Shown one piece after another: positions 9,360 through 18,724 of a stretch of 50,304 bases of DNA. A program made the translations under genes and the position numbers. Every line of letters starts with the position of its first letter. The stretch's first letter is position 1. The notes under the pieces are model-generated. The model saw nothing but the letters and a program-made list of their open reading frames with translations, searched no databases and had not been told where the DNA came from. Source of the stretch: Planctomycetota bacterium (GTDB lineage Bacteria > Planctomycetota > Planctomycetia > Pirellulales > Pirellulaceae); the NCBI GenBank assembly GCA_024277285.1, contig JAJRVM010000273.1, forward strand, positions 1 to 50,304, written 5' to 3'.

Positions 9360-10373
9360 ATGAAGAGGCACTTGCTGGTCTGGTTGGTCGTAGCCGTTTC
9401 GACAGTAGGTCCGCGCGCCGCGTTGTCAGCGCCACCGCCCGCCAAGCTGACGATCGCCACCTGGAATCTGGAGTGGTTTTTCGATGAGAACACCGGCGAC
9501 AGCTATTCAAAACTAGCGCGCGAACAGGCGGCGCCCGATCGTGAACAATGGAACTGGAAACGCGATGGAGTGGCCGAAGCGATCGCCGCCATGCATCCGA
9601 CGATCATTGCATTGCAAGAAGTCGAGAACCAGCGGGTGCTTTTCTACCTGATCTCGCGACTAAAGAAAGTACACCATCTCGACTATCGCATCGCTTTCAT
9701 TCAGGGCACCGACTACTTCACCGAACAAGATGTGGCCATACTCTACCAACATGGGCTGGTCGAGTACTGCCGACGCGAACAGACCGAAGAAATGCGACAA
9801 AGCAAACAGTATTACAACGTTCAAAAGCACCTGTTTGCGCGTTTTGAATGGGGCAGCGGCGACCAGCGGCAATCGCTGCACCTGCTTACCGCTCATTTTC
9901 GCGCCATGCCCAAAGGCGCCTCGATCCGCCAACGTCAGGCACGACTGGTGCGGCACTGGATCAATGATATGGTGCGAAACGGGGACAAAGTGGTAGTACT
10001 TGGCGACTTCAACACGGAACTGGCTTATGCCGAAACGGTGGCCGATAGCGAAATGGGAATCCTGCGCGCCACGGACACTCCGGCTAGCGACGATGACCTG
10101 GTCGATCTGCATCAGTTCCTGCCGGTCGATCAGCGTGGCACGCACTTGCTGCCCGGCAAGCAATTCGACCGCATCTTGGTCAGCCGCAACCTGATCGACG
10201 ACACACCACGGAAAAAGGACTATGTCTTCCACGCCATCACGCTACGCAAGGACGTAGCGGTGCGAGGCCAACAGCAGGACAAAGACCATTGGAACATCTA
10301 CTACCAAATCGATCAGGCCGAGCGCGACCTGAGCGACCACTATCCTCTTGTTGCCACATTCGAGCTAAAATAG
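9360..10373 (+). CDS. Secreted endonuclease/exonuclease/phosphatase (EEP) family protein
   Basis: A 337-residue protein with a signal peptide (about 1-23). The EEP fold motifs are in order: TIATWNLEWFF (Asn36), ALQEVEN with the metal-binding Glu87, a central H in LLTAHF, VLGDFNTE (the D-x-N pair) and the final SDHYPLVATF. These residues form the Mg-dependent phosphodiesterase site shared by DNase I, exonuclease III and sphingomyelinases. The substrate could be extracellular DNA or a phosphodiester lipid; the sequence alone does not tell. The start is well supported by AGGAG 7 bp before the ATG. It stands alone, about 55 bp ahead of a small S4-domain gene. Confidence 0.85.
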   Translation: MKRHLLVWLVVAVSTVGPRAALSAPPPAKLTIATWNLEWFFDENTGDSYSKLAREQAAPDREQWNWKRDGVAEAIAAMHPTIIALQEVENQRVLFYLISRLKKVHHLDYRIAFIQGTDYFTEQDVAILYQHGLVEYCRREQTEEMRQSKQYYNVQKHLFARFEWGSGDQRQSLHLLTAHFRAMPKGASIRQRQARLVRHWINDMVRNGDKVVVLGDFNTELAYAETVADSEMGILRATDTPASDDDLVDLHQFLPVDQRGTHLLPGKQFDRILVSRNLIDDTPRKKDYVFHAITLRKDVAVRGQQQDKDHWNIYYQIDQAERDLSDHYPLVATFELK

Positions 10374-10428
10374 GTGGAATACCAGTCACCCAACCTGCCT
10401 GGCAAACCTGATCGCAAAGCACACCATT

Positions 10429-10638
10429 ATGGCCGACCCGAAAGACGAAGATGTGATCCGACTGGACCAGTTCCTTAAACTGCAAGGCGTGGTGGGGACG
10501 GGGGGACAGGCCAAGGTGATGATCCAGAGTGGGGATGTCGTGGTCAACGGACAGGTCGATACGCGTCGCGGCCGGAAACTGGTCCCCGGCGATGTCGTCA
10601 CGGTTGGCAATCTCGAGTGGATTGTCGAATCCGACTAG
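10429..10638 (+). CDS. S4-domain RNA-binding protein (YbcJ-like)
   Basis: A 69-residue protein that is almost entirely one S4 fold: IRLDQFLKLQGVVGTGGQA, KVMIQSGDVVVNGQVDTR, then RGRKLVPGDVV. The small-protein family YbcJ/YaaA-like has the same length and the same core, and binds structured RNA, probably rRNA or tRNA. It follows the EEP gene after 55 bp on the same strand and may be cotranscribed with it. The partner RNA is not known. Confidence 0.85.
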   Translation: MADPKDEDVIRLDQFLKLQGVVGTGGQAKVMIQSGDVVVNGQVDTRRGRKLVPGDVVTVGNLEWIVESD

Positions 10639-11022
10639 CGCAAACCGTTCCCAGACGCAGTGTGGCACGGCACTCCGTGCCGTGAAAAAAAACCACAAAC
10701 ACAAACCACAATAGGACGACACTCTCATCTCGAGCGTTCTCGTTGGACACTCATACAACATGCGTGCTCGGTGCTGGCACGGCACAACGTAAGAACGCGT
10801 TCTGAAAACAGTTCCCAACACACAATCGGTTCGATTTCGACCTCTATTGTGGAGCGAGATCGATACGGTGGAGCAAGACCAAGTGATCTTCGGATCCGCT
10901 CCGCTCCTCCGCAGACTCAAAGAACCTGTCACACAACTACCGGCAGCGTGGCCCCATACCGAAACATCCCGCACGTTGACCAAGTCTTGTGACAGGTTGA
11001 TAAGATACGTTCCAAGACTCTC
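10639..11022. other. Intergenic region with one REP-like palindrome
   Basis: The 384-bp gap has no convincing gene. Near its start is the hairpin CACGGCA-CTCCG-TGCCGTG followed by eight A residues (listed separately). The rest contains no array or recognised RNA. The promoter of the beta-propeller gene should lie at the right end. Confidence 0.5.
10666..10684. repeat. REP-like palindrome, type 1
   Basis: CACGGCACTCCGTGCCGTG forms a 7-bp stem with a 5-nt loop and is followed by an A run. The same 19-mer occurs twice in tandem at 24722-24740 and 24755-24773, also with the flank CCAGACGCA upstream and GTG before it. It follows the small S4-domain gene by ~28 bp and could also act as a terminator on the minus strand, where the A run reads as U. 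Confidence 0.7.
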
Positions 11023-12399
11023 ATGCTCAAGAATACCATGATGCCACTCGCCCATCGCGGACTTATTTGGATACGGTCGCTGCCGCGCGCATGCCAGCAC
11101 ACAGTAACGTTGGCCGCCGTCACGCTAACCGTCTACCTGTTGGCCACGCCATCAGTTCTCGCCGAGAATTGGCCCCAGTGGCGAGGTCCCCGAGCCAATG
11201 GCACCAGCCATGAAGGTTCAGTGCCGATCGTTTGGAGCGAGCAGCGTGGAGTCGCCTGGAAGTGCCCGTTGCCAGAGTGGGGCACTAGCTCGCCAGTCGT
11301 GTGGAATCGATCGGTATTCGTGACGAGCCAAACAGATGACGGACGCCTGCTGTTACTGCATATCGGGGCGCAAACGGGAAAACTGCTTTGGACGCAGCAA
11401 ATCGGAACGGGTACCGCGCGCCGTGACGCTCCCCAAAGAGGGCACCAGATTTTCCATCGCCTGCACAACCTGGCAAGCCCTTCACCTGTCACCAATGGCG
11501 AAATCGTCGTTGCCCATTTCGGCAATGGCGACCTGGCGGCTTATGACTTTAATGGCGGCCGTCTTTGGAAACGGAACCTGCAAGAAGACTACGGCGGCTA
11601 CACGATCTGGTGGGGACATGCCAACAGCCCCGTCATATTCGGCGATGTCGTCATTTCGGTCTGCATGCAAGACTCACTCGCCGACCTGCAAGATAAACCG
11701 GTCAAGAGCTACGTGGTGGCACATGAGCTCGCAACCGGCAAAACCCGGTGGATGACCCAACGCATGACCGATGCGGCGGCCGAGCAATGTGATGCGTACA
11801 CCACACCGGTGCTGACCACCGTCGATGGAGAACCACGTCTGATCGTCATGGGTGGGAACCAATTGGACGCCTATGATCCACGCACGGGTAAGCAGATGTG
11901 GTTCCTGCCCAAGCAGACCGGCGGTCGCACCGTTACCAGTCCGACCATCGCCGGCCGCATGATATTCGCCACACGAGGCAAGAAAGGTCCACTGTTCGCG
12001 CTGCCGCTGAGCAACGAAGGACCATTGGACCGGCGCAAGATCGTTTGGGACACCAAACAAGGCACTCCTGACTCATGCACGCCTGTCGCGAACCGCACGC
12101 TCCTATTCACAGTCTCCGACAGTGGCACGGGACGTTGTTATGACACCGCGACGGGAAAACTGCGTTGGAAACAACGGCTCCCAGGCCAATACAAAGCTTC
12201 GCCCATCTCCGCGAAAGGCCGCATTCTGTTCCTCAACACGGAAGGCACTTGCACCGTGGTTTCGGCTTCTGGACACTATGCGAAACTGGTCGACAATCAC
12301 CTGGATGATCAGACCATCGCTTCGCCAGCGGTCGCCAATGGGCACATCTATATTCGCGGACGTCAGAGTCTGTATTGCATCGGCCCCAATTTCCGCTAA
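11023..12399 (+). CDS. Secreted PQQ-like beta-propeller repeat protein
   Basis: A 458-residue exported protein with a hydrophobic N-terminal segment ending near residue 47 (PSVLA). The mature part begins ENWPQWRGPRANGTS, the usual opening of planctomycete PQQ-like propellers. It continues with repeated blades of the kind LLLLHIGAQTGKLLW, AYDFNGGRLW, AYDPRTGKQMWF and CYDTATGKLRWK, whose W residues dock the blades. The fold is like BamB and PQQ dehydrogenases, but no catalytic residues for PQQ are evident, so a binding or scaffold role is more likely. The start ATG at 11023 has a weak ribosome site; ATGs five and six codons on are alternatives. Confidence 0.85.
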   Translation: MLKNTMMPLAHRGLIWIRSLPRACQHTVTLAAVTLTVYLLATPSVLAENWPQWRGPRANGTSHEGSVPIVWSEQRGVAWKCPLPEWGTSSPVVWNRSVFVTSQTDDGRLLLLHIGAQTGKLLWTQQIGTGTARRDAPQRGHQIFHRLHNLASPSPVTNGEIVVAHFGNGDLAAYDFNGGRLWKRNLQEDYGGYTIWWGHANSPVIFGDVVISVCMQDSLADLQDKPVKSYVVAHELATGKTRWMTQRMTDAAAEQCDAYTTPVLTTVDGEPRLIVMGGNQLDAYDPRTGKQMWFLPKQTGGRTVTSPTIAGRMIFATRGKKGPLFALPLSNEGPLDRRKIVWDTKQGTPDSCTPVANRTLLFTVSDSGTGRCYDTATGKLRWKQRLPGQYKASPISAKGRILFLNTEGTCTVVSASGHYAKLVDNHLDDQTIASPAVANGHIYIRGRQSLYCIGPNFR

Positions 12400-12564
12400 C
12401 AAACGGTGCGGCAGCTTACCGCGACAACAAAACGTAGTTCCTTCGGTCGCTGGCATCTATTGGCGTTTGTTATCGGCTTGCTACTTCGAGGCTCGTGAAC
12501 GGTTCGCAGATTGGATACCGCCAAAGACGAATCGACAACCTCACGTTGCCTGGCAGAAAACACC

Positions 12565-13362
12565 ATGAAACGAATCATCTGGTCAACTGATATTCATCTC
12601 GATTTCGTCGGGCACATTGCGTTGGACGATTACCTCGATCGTCTCGTGGCGGCCACTCCTGACATGCTTCTACTGAGCGGTGACATCGCCGATTCGAGGA
12701 CGGTGATCGACGGTCTGACGCTGTTGGATGACCGCTTGAAATGCCCTATCTATTTCGTGCTGGGTAACCACGATTTCTATCACAGCTCGATCCATGCCGT
12801 GTGCGAAGAGGTTCGCCGTTTGTGCGTACAACGAGAAAAGCTAATCTATTTGACGAACCACCCGTGCGTGGAGATCACCACACGTGTCGGGCTGGTCGGT
12901 CATGATGGCTGGGCCGACGCTCGAGTTGGCGACTACGAGCATTCGCAGGTCATGCTGAACGACTACCAATTAATTCAGGAGCTCGCCAACCTCACACGCG
13001 CGGAACGTCGCTCCGTCCTGCAAACCTTGGGAGACGCTGCCGCAGCCGAGGTGCGCGAAACGCTGCCGCAAGCACTCGATCGCTACGAGCGTGTCTTCTT
13101 CGTAACTCACGTCCCGCCGATGCGCGAAGCGTGCTGGCACCTTGGCAACATTTCCGACGACGAATGGTCACCTCACTTCACTTGCCTGGCGATGGGTGAC
13201 GCACTGCTGGAGATCGCGCGGCAATACCCGCATCGCGAACTCACCGTGCTGTGCGGGCACACGCACAGCCCCGGCCAATATGATCCGCTGCCCAACCTGC
13301 ACATCACGACCGGTGCCGCAGAGTATCGCTTCCCCGCGATTAACCAGATATTTGAATGCTAG
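12565..13362 (+). CDS. Metallophosphoesterase
   Basis: A 265-residue calcineurin-like phosphoesterase with every metal-binding block: STDIHLD (Asp9, His11), LLSGDIAD (Asp40), LGNHDFYH (Asn68, His69), VTHVPP and CGHTHSPG. It has no signal peptide, so it acts in the cytoplasm; the substrate could be a nucleotide, phosphoprotein or nucleic acid. I start at the ATG at 12565 because the first beta strand begins there; an in-frame TTG at 12511 would add 18 residues of no clear character. The stop codon TAG (13360-13362) lies inside the left arm of a 105-bp inverted-repeat element, so insertion of that element may have set the present C-terminus. Confidence 0.88.
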   Translation: MKRIIWSTDIHLDFVGHIALDDYLDRLVAATPDMLLLSGDIADSRTVIDGLTLLDDRLKCPIYFVLGNHDFYHSSIHAVCEEVRRLCVQREKLIYLTNHPCVEITTRVGLVGHDGWADARVGDYEHSQVMLNDYQLIQELANLTRAERRSVLQTLGDAAAAEVRETLPQALDRYERVFFVTHVPPMREACWHLGNISDDEWSPHFTCLAMGDALLEIARQYPHRELTVLCGHTHSPGQYDPLPNLHITTGAAEYRFPAINQIFEC

Positions 13363-13463
13363 GCTTTGTCTCAAAACGTCTTTTCGCGCGGCAAAACCAT
13401 GCTATTTTCAGCAGATTACGCGAAACGCAAGGTGGTAAATACGAGTTTTGAGACGAAGCCTAG
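13359..13463. mobile_element. MITE-like inverted-repeat element (105 bp)
   Basis: The left arm CTAGGCTTTGTCTCAAAAC (13359-13377) and the right arm (13445-13463) are inverted copies with 18 of 19 bases matching. They enclose about 67 bp that cannot code for a transposase. The small size with near-perfect terminal arms suggests a MITE or the ends of a deleted IS. I see no clear target-site duplication. The left arm supplies the stop codon of the metallophosphoesterase gene. Confidence 0.55.
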
Positions 13464-13811
13464 TGCCGTACGGCACCGGTGGGTGGTAACGAACAACCAA
13501 ATGGACACGAGAGAGGCGGCACAAGCTCCAAGGTCTGGCCTGTATCGCCTCATCCGGGGCTTTCGGAGTTTGGATTGCTGGCAACCGGGGCCTGACGACC
13601 CCGGCAAGGGCGACCCCGGCAAGGGCTGTGATGGCCCTCCGGGCCAGAGTTATTCGGTGTAGCTGGGCCCGCCAAAGGTTCAGCTGAAGTGCTAAAGGCT
13701 TGGCGCACTGGAATAAGACACGCAGCGGATTCGGCCCGGTAGGGCCAGTGCCAGCGCGACATCAAGAGAAGTGGCGAAGCGCAGAAGGCCAGCACAAAGT
13801 CAACCGTGATC
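13464..13811. other. Gene-free stretch with GC-rich dispersed repeat
   Basis: No credible gene. Positions about 13585-13645 carry CCGGGGCCTGACGACCCC, two copies of GACCCCGGCAAGGGC and then GGCCCTCCGGGCC, the same composite found near 20810, 24940 and 25180-25230. The remainder is unremarkable. Confidence 0.5.
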
Positions 13812-15182
13812 TCACTTCGTGACCGCGTCGATAATGGCCTGTTCGACGCCGGGCGCCCACGCTGCGGGCAGTCCGTAATAGACCATGGCACCCTCTCCTT
13901 CGTACCCGCCTTCGCGCAACACACGTTCCGACGGGATGTAGGCCATCACATCATTCGTGTACCCCGCCACCCAAGTGCGGCGCCCGTGTAGTTCCGTTTT
14001 GAGCCGAATCGCGAAATCGACCACGACCTCTCCGCCGAGCAACACCAGGTCGACCTGACTGCCGATCTTCCAGACACCGACCGGATAGGGATAGGTCCGA
14101 GCAAGGCTACCGTCGCGCGCGATCTGTTCGAGCAGTATTTCGGCGCGCGCGCGCAGGTACTTGTTGCTCGATTTCAACGCCTCCTTCAATTCCGCCTCGG
14201 CCGGCAACGCATCGAGCGCAAGTGGCACCTCACAGTACGTGACTTTCAGAGGTCCGGCGATTCTCTGCATTTGACCAGCGAGTACCGCCATCACGGCATC
14301 GGCCAACTGGTGACCATACGCTCTGGCCAGTTCCAAGGTGCGCCGCGGCAACGGGTTTTGGTCGGCGCCACAACCGGCCCAAAACAACGCCGTGCATCCG
14401 TCATTTTGCAATTCCAGTTCCGCTGCGGCGAAGCCCGGATAGTCACCCGACCATTCGTAGTCACTTAGGGTCGTGGCATGACATGCATAGCCGAACAAAA
14501 CGGCGCGCAACTTGCCTTGCTTGTCACGTACCGCCAGCACCGGCACGTCATGGTCGAACGGGCCTTGCAACGCGCTTTCCTTGCGCAGTTTGGGAACTTC
14601 CCCGGCAGGATTGTTGCGACGGTTCACGGCAAACGTCGCCACGCCCGTCCCCCAAGTCAACGAGCTCGCCCGAAGGTCCGCGATCGCAACCGCAACAGAG
14701 TTGCCGATCTTCTTCGTCAACTGTTGTTCGTACTGATCAACCAACTGCCGCTGCTGCGCGTCAAGTTGGCGGTAGTGCAGTGGTTCAAGGCACTTGCCAA
14801 CGACCGGACCGGTGTGGGTATGGGAACAACAAATCGCGATCTGAGCGCGGCGCAATCCGAATCGCTGTGCGAGTGACTCGCAAAGCTCCTGCGACAACCG
14901 CCGATCGATACCAATGAGATCGAGCGAAATCAACACGCCACGATTGCCGTGCGGATCCTCCACCACAAGCGTGCGCACCCACAGATCCGCATGCGTGCCT
15001 TCCGCCGGTCGCGTGCGCGCCGCGTACCCAGCCATCCACATGAACTGTTGGGGCGTGATCTTTTCGCGCGCCACACCAGCTTTCCACGACTCCGCACGCG
15101 CGAAGTCAGAGGAGACGAGCCATGTCACGGCAACGACAACAATCCAAATTGTGCCAATCACACTCTTTCTACGCCTATCCAT
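13812..15182 (-). CDS. Exported neutral/alkaline ceramidase-family protein
   Basis: A 456-residue protein with an N-terminal membrane or signal segment (about 8-30) ending in FARA. Motifs typical of the neutral ceramidase N-terminal domain are seen: an opening WKAGVAREKITP, then WMAGYAAR, HADLWVRTLVVED, SLDLIGID, CCSHTHTGP (metal-binding histidines) and GYACHATTL. The C-terminal part keeps LLGGEVVVDFA and GYTNDVMAYIPSERVL. In planctomycetes such proteins are common and their substrates are mostly untested, so amide hydrolysis is an inference from the family. I chose the ATG at 15182 because AGGT lies just upstream and the signal segment follows; a longer frame reaches 15296. The upstream glycosyltransferase on the same strand ends about 114 bp away. 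Confidence 0.85.
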   Translation of the reverse strand: MDRRRKSVIGTIWIVVVAVTWLVSSDFARAESWKAGVAREKITPQQFMWMAGYAARTRPAEGTHADLWVRTLVVEDPHGNRGVLISLDLIGIDRRLSQELCESLAQRFGLRRAQIAICCSHTHTGPVVGKCLEPLHYRQLDAQQRQLVDQYEQQLTKKIGNSVAVAIADLRASSLTWGTGVATFAVNRRNNPAGEVPKLRKESALQGPFDHDVPVLAVRDKQGKLRAVLFGYACHATTLSDYEWSGDYPGFAAAELELQNDGCTALFWAGCGADQNPLPRRTLELARAYGHQLADAVMAVLAGQMQRIAGPLKVTYCEVPLALDALPAEAELKEALKSSNKYLRARAEILLEQIARDGSLARTYPYPVGVWKIGSQVDLVLLGGEVVVDFAIRLKTELHGRRTWVAGYTNDVMAYIPSERVLREGGYEGEGAMVYYGLPAAWAPGVEQAIIDAVTK

Positions 15183-15295
15183 GAAACACCTCGATTTTGA
15201 ACGGCACCGAGACCGGTAACGCTCCTCGATTTCGTGACTCTTCGTTGTGCAAGTCTCAAACATACGAACTCCAATGTTGCAGCTGGATTGACACA

Positions 15296-16483
15296 CTATA
15301 CCTTATTCGCCTTAAGCTCGGCCAGCGAATAATGGGTTCCACGCCAACGGATCCCATCATGGAGGTAAGTCAGCAGCATCGCGCGCCACTGGATGTAAAT
15401 CAACAGGGCGACCGCCACCGGCACCAGCAGCACACACCAACGCGATTGCCGTAATTCATGCGCGGTGATCGAACTCCGCAGCAACATGGTCAAGACCGTG
15501 CCAACGTAGAAATACCAGGCCCATCCATGCGTGAGCCCAATGGCCACCCAAGGCCAAAGTGCCAACAGCAGCAGCACGCCGGTCGCCGCTACGACCGTCG
15601 AAATCCGATAATCGACCCCTGAAAACGCATTCTTCTCCATCCCGAAAATCAGCTCGCGGACCGATCCATACCATGGCACGCGAATCATGTCCGTTCCGAC
15701 AAGGACGCGTTGGCGGTAGCCTTGCAGCTTGATAATCTTGCCCAACTTAAGGTCGTCGTCGGGCCGCATGGCAATCGCCTGGTGCGTCCCAACGGCGCGA
15801 TAAACCTCGGTCCGCACCAAGTTGAACGCGCCGATGCCAATGTACGCCGAACTCTTCGGGTTCGCTACATTCCAAGGGCGCGTAAAGAGCGCAAATAAGT
15901 CGACAAACAGCACGACAAATGCTTGCAACATCAAGGTCGGCATCACGGGGTCAGGACCAACCGCCAAATGATCAGCCTGCGCGCGCGCCACGAAGGCCAT
16001 CGCACAGCGCAACACTCGGCAATCCATCACGACGTCGGCGTCGGTGAATAACAGATAATCGCTCCGCGCACGCTGAGCTCCATACCAGAGCGCATGATTC
16101 TTGCCCAACCAACCGGAAGGAAGCTCGGCTACGCTTAAGACGGTGAGGTTCGAGTGCGTGGCGGCGAGTGTGGCGAGTATCTCGCTCGTACGGTCCGTCG
16201 AACGGTCATTCACCACAATGACCTCGTAGTCGGGGTAATCGATCTGAAGTAACGATTCGATCGCCGGCTGGATGTTCGCCTGCTCGTTACGCGCCGCAAC
16301 CACGATCGAAACGGGGAGGAGACGCTCGCCACACTCCGAAACTCGGGTATGCGAGCTCTCCCCAAGCGGGTCTTGATCGCGGAGCTTTCCAACTCGACGA
16401 TTGCCGATCGCCATACGCACGAATGTGCCTAACACAAGTGTGAATGTGAGTGCCGCCAGAATAGTCAACCACATGCTCGTCAT
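15296..16483 (-). CDS. Membrane GT2 glycosyltransferase (HpnB-like)
   Basis: 395 residues. One TM helix at 5-25 anchors the protein, then comes a GT-A domain with PVSIVVAARNEQANI, NDRSTDRT, LGKNHALWYGAQ, FTDADVVM and MRPDDDLKLG. Three or four more helices fill the last ~110 residues. The order helix, GT2, helices and the GKNHAL motif are like the hopanoid-associated HpnB family, but no other hopanoid gene is nearby, so I would not name it. It may act on a lipid or membrane polysaccharide. It is divergent from a DNA methyltransferase gene (221 bp apart) and precedes the ceramidase-family gene on the same strand. A hopanoid or sphingolipid link between the two is speculation. Confidence 0.8.
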   Translation of the reverse strand: MTSMWLTILAALTFTLVLGTFVRMAIGNRRVGKLRDQDPLGESSHTRVSECGERLLPVSIVVAARNEQANIQPAIESLLQIDYPDYEVIVVNDRSTDRTSEILATLAATHSNLTVLSVAELPSGWLGKNHALWYGAQRARSDYLLFTDADVVMDCRVLRCAMAFVARAQADHLAVGPDPVMPTLMLQAFVVLFVDLFALFTRPWNVANPKSSAYIGIGAFNLVRTEVYRAVGTHQAIAMRPDDDLKLGKIIKLQGYRQRVLVGTDMIRVPWYGSVRELIFGMEKNAFSGVDYRISTVVAATGVLLLLALWPWVAIGLTHGWAWYFYVGTVLTMLLRSSITAHELRQSRWCVLLVPVAVALLIYIQWRAMLLTYLHDGIRWRGTHYSLAELKANKV

Positions 16484-16704
16484 GCCGGCCGGTCCCGTGA
16501 TGCTTTGCCCATCTTTGTTGTCGCGAAGTGGATGGCGTTCGGGTTATTCCCTTTGGAGGGCAACAGAAAACGTGTGGGGCGAGTGTCTCTTCAGCCTGCA
16601 GCGGGCCCGCCGTGGTTGAACGAAACCCCCTTCCTGGTACGATAGCGATGTTACCACATAGGATATGCTCACGTGAATCCAAAGGGAAGAAGCAGGAAGA
16701 TCGA

Positions 16705-17652
16705 GTGAAGCCAACTATCAATGCCGTCCACAACGAAGATTGCATCGAGGCGATGCGAAACATGGATAAGGAAGTCGTCGACTTGGCGTTCGCCGACCCA
16801 CCCTTCAATATTGGCTACCAATACGATGTATACGACGATTCACGCGACGAGGACGAGTATCTCCGATGGTGTCGCGACTGGATGACGGAGGTCGTCCGAG
16901 TGCTCAAGCCAAACGGATCGTTCTGGCTGGCGATCGGGGACGAGTACGCAGCGGAACTGAAAGTGATGATGCAGCGCGAGCTTCATCTGGTCTGCCGCAG
17001 TTGGGTCATCTGGTACTACACGTTTGGAGTGAATTGCAAGTACAAGTTTAGCCGCTCGCACGCGCATCTGTTCCATATGGTCAAGGATCCGGAGGACTTT
17101 ACGTTCAATCTCGATCAGATCCGCGTCCCTTCAGCGCGGCAACTCGTTTACGGCGACCGGCGGGCGAACCCCAAAGGTCGGTTACCCGATGACACCTGGA
17201 TCCTCCGGCCCCAGGATTTGCCGGAAGGGTTTCAGGGCGACGAGGACACTTGGTATTTTCCACGCGTTGCGGGCACGTTCAAGGAACGCGCCGGCTTTCA
17301 TGGCTGCCAGATGCCGGAACAACTGCTTGGCCGCATTATCCGTGCATGTAGCAACCCGGGCGAAACGGTACTGGACCCGTTTGCTGGCAGCGGCACGACG
17401 CTGGCGGTCGCAAAGAAACTGGAGCGCAATTTCCTGGGCTTTGAACTATCGACCGAATACGCCGAAAGTTTGCGGCAGCGACTTGACGCGATTCAACCAG
17501 GCGACTCGCTCAACGGCGCAGCAGAACCGCTGGTCAGCGCCCCCAGCACGGAGAACGGCACGACGATCGAGCAACGCAAGAAACGACTCAAACGGGCGGC
17601 CAAGAACAAGGCCACATCGTCACGCCAGAAACCCTTGCCCGGTATCGAATAA
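16705..17652 (+). CDS. DNA methyltransferase, beta class (orphan)
   Basis: A 315-residue SAM-dependent methyltransferase. The catalytic block DPPFNIGY (residues 31-38) comes before the SAM-binding block [10 protein letters not shown] (near 223-232), which is the beta-class order shared with CcrM-like adenine and some N4-cytosine enzymes. DPPF favours amino-methylation of adenine. Between them lie [18 protein letters not shown] and a target-recognition segment of ~100 residues. The Lys/Arg-rich tail is probably unstructured. The GTG start at 16705 has AGGA 7 bp upstream; the frame is open to 16528, but that N-terminus has no family similarity. No restriction endonuclease lies next to it, so it may be a regulatory or phage-acquired orphan. 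Confidence 0.88.
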   Translation: MKPTINAVHNEDCIEAMRNMDKEVVDLAFADPPFNIGYQYDVYDDSRDEDEYLRWCRDWMTEVVRVLKPNGSFWLAIGDEYAAELKVMMQRELHLVCRSWVIWYYTFGVNCKYKFSRSHAHLFHMVKDPEDFTFNLDQIRVPSARQLVYGDRRANPKGRLPDDTWILRPQDLPEGFQGDEDTWYFPRVAGTFKERAGFHGCQMPEQLLGRIIRACSNPGETVLDPFAGSGTTLAVAKKLERNFLGFELSTEYAESLRQRLDAIQPGDSLNGAAEPLVSAPSTENGTTIEQRKKRLKRAAKNKATSSRQKPLPGIE

Positions 17653-17679
17653 ACCTGTGCACTAACACGAGACACGATC

Positions 17680-18489
17680 ATGAAATTCGCGATTTGCAAC
17701 GAAACGTTCCAAGACTGGCCCTTTGAAAAGGCGTTCGATTTTGCTCGACAGTGTGGCTACACGGGCATCGAATTCGCTCCTTTTACGATCAACAAGAATG
17801 CCTACGAAATCACCGCGGCGCAACGCAAAGAAGCGCGCAAGCAAGCAGAGTCGGCCGAATTAGAAGTGGTCGGGCTGCATTGGCTGTTGGCGTTCACCGA
17901 AGGCTATTACCTGACCTCGCCCGATGCCGAGGTGCGCAAAAAGACCGCCGATTACTTAAGTGAACTGGCGCGTTTGTGCCGCGACCTCGGCGGAACCGTA
18001 CTGGTCTTAGGATCGCCCCAACAACGCAACTTGCTGGCCAACGTGACCCACGATCAGGCGATGCAATATGCAACCGACGTAATTCAACAAGCGGTGCCGG
18101 TCATGGAAGCGTGTGGAGTGACATTGGCCGTGGAACCGCTTGGACCGCAAGAAGGTGATTTCCTGCTAACCGCCAAGGTCGGGCGTGAATTGGTCAAGAT
18201 GGTCGATTCACCGAGCTGCCAATTGCACTTGGATGTGAAGGCCATGTCGAGCGAGAGCGAACCGATCGACCAAATCATTCGCGAAAGCGCCAGTGTACTG
18301 AAACACTTTCACGCCAACGATGCAAACCGACGTGGGCCCGGGATGGGAGAGATCGATTTCGCCCCCATCCTCCAGGCACTCCAAGACATCAACTACCCGG
18401 GCTGGATCTCGGTCGAAGTCTTCGACTATGAACCGGGCGTCGAAGCACTTGCGCGCGACAGCATCAATTACCTGCGTAGCGTGTGTTAA
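17680..18489 (+). CDS. Sugar phosphate isomerase/epimerase (TIM barrel)
   Basis: A 269-residue protein of the xylose isomerase-like / AP endonuclease 2 superfamily. It opens MKFAICNETFQDWPFEKAF. Later come LAVEPLGPQEGDF with a metal-binding Glu, LHLDVKAMSSE with Asp, FHANDANRRGPGMGEIDF with His and Asp, and a final VEVFDYEPG with Glu. These are the usual divalent-metal ligands of sugar epimerases. It has no signal peptide. It begins 27 bp after the methyltransferase stop on the same strand, so cotranscription is possible though no functional link is evident. The sugar is not predictable. Confidence 0.88.
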   Translation: MKFAICNETFQDWPFEKAFDFARQCGYTGIEFAPFTINKNAYEITAAQRKEARKQAESAELEVVGLHWLLAFTEGYYLTSPDAEVRKKTADYLSELARLCRDLGGTVLVLGSPQQRNLLANVTHDQAMQYATDVIQQAVPVMEACGVTLAVEPLGPQEGDFLLTAKVGRELVKMVDSPSCQLHLDVKAMSSESEPIDQIIRESASVLKHFHANDANRRGPGMGEIDFAPILQALQDINYPGWISVEVFDYEPGVEALARDSINYLRSVC

Positions 18490-18724
18490 GCTCGCTCAGA
18501 TTGATGCGGTCATGCCATCGAATGCAGCCGTTCACGCAGTTCGAGCCACAACGGACCAGAATCGGCGACCGACGAAGGCGTTTTTGTGCGCGGCTATCGG
18601 CGTTGATTTGCGGCCCCTCGCCTGGAATCGCGTGATAAGGCACCAGCCGGATTCTGGAGTGCCAGCGCTCGCCTCTTGAGCCGGTAGCCGCTGCCATGTT
18701 TTCGTGAGGCGAGCTCGACACACC

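Noticed and set aside
16528..16704. 59-codon extension of the methyltransferase
   Set aside because: The GTG at 16705 has a ribosome site and lies just before the conserved start of the domain.
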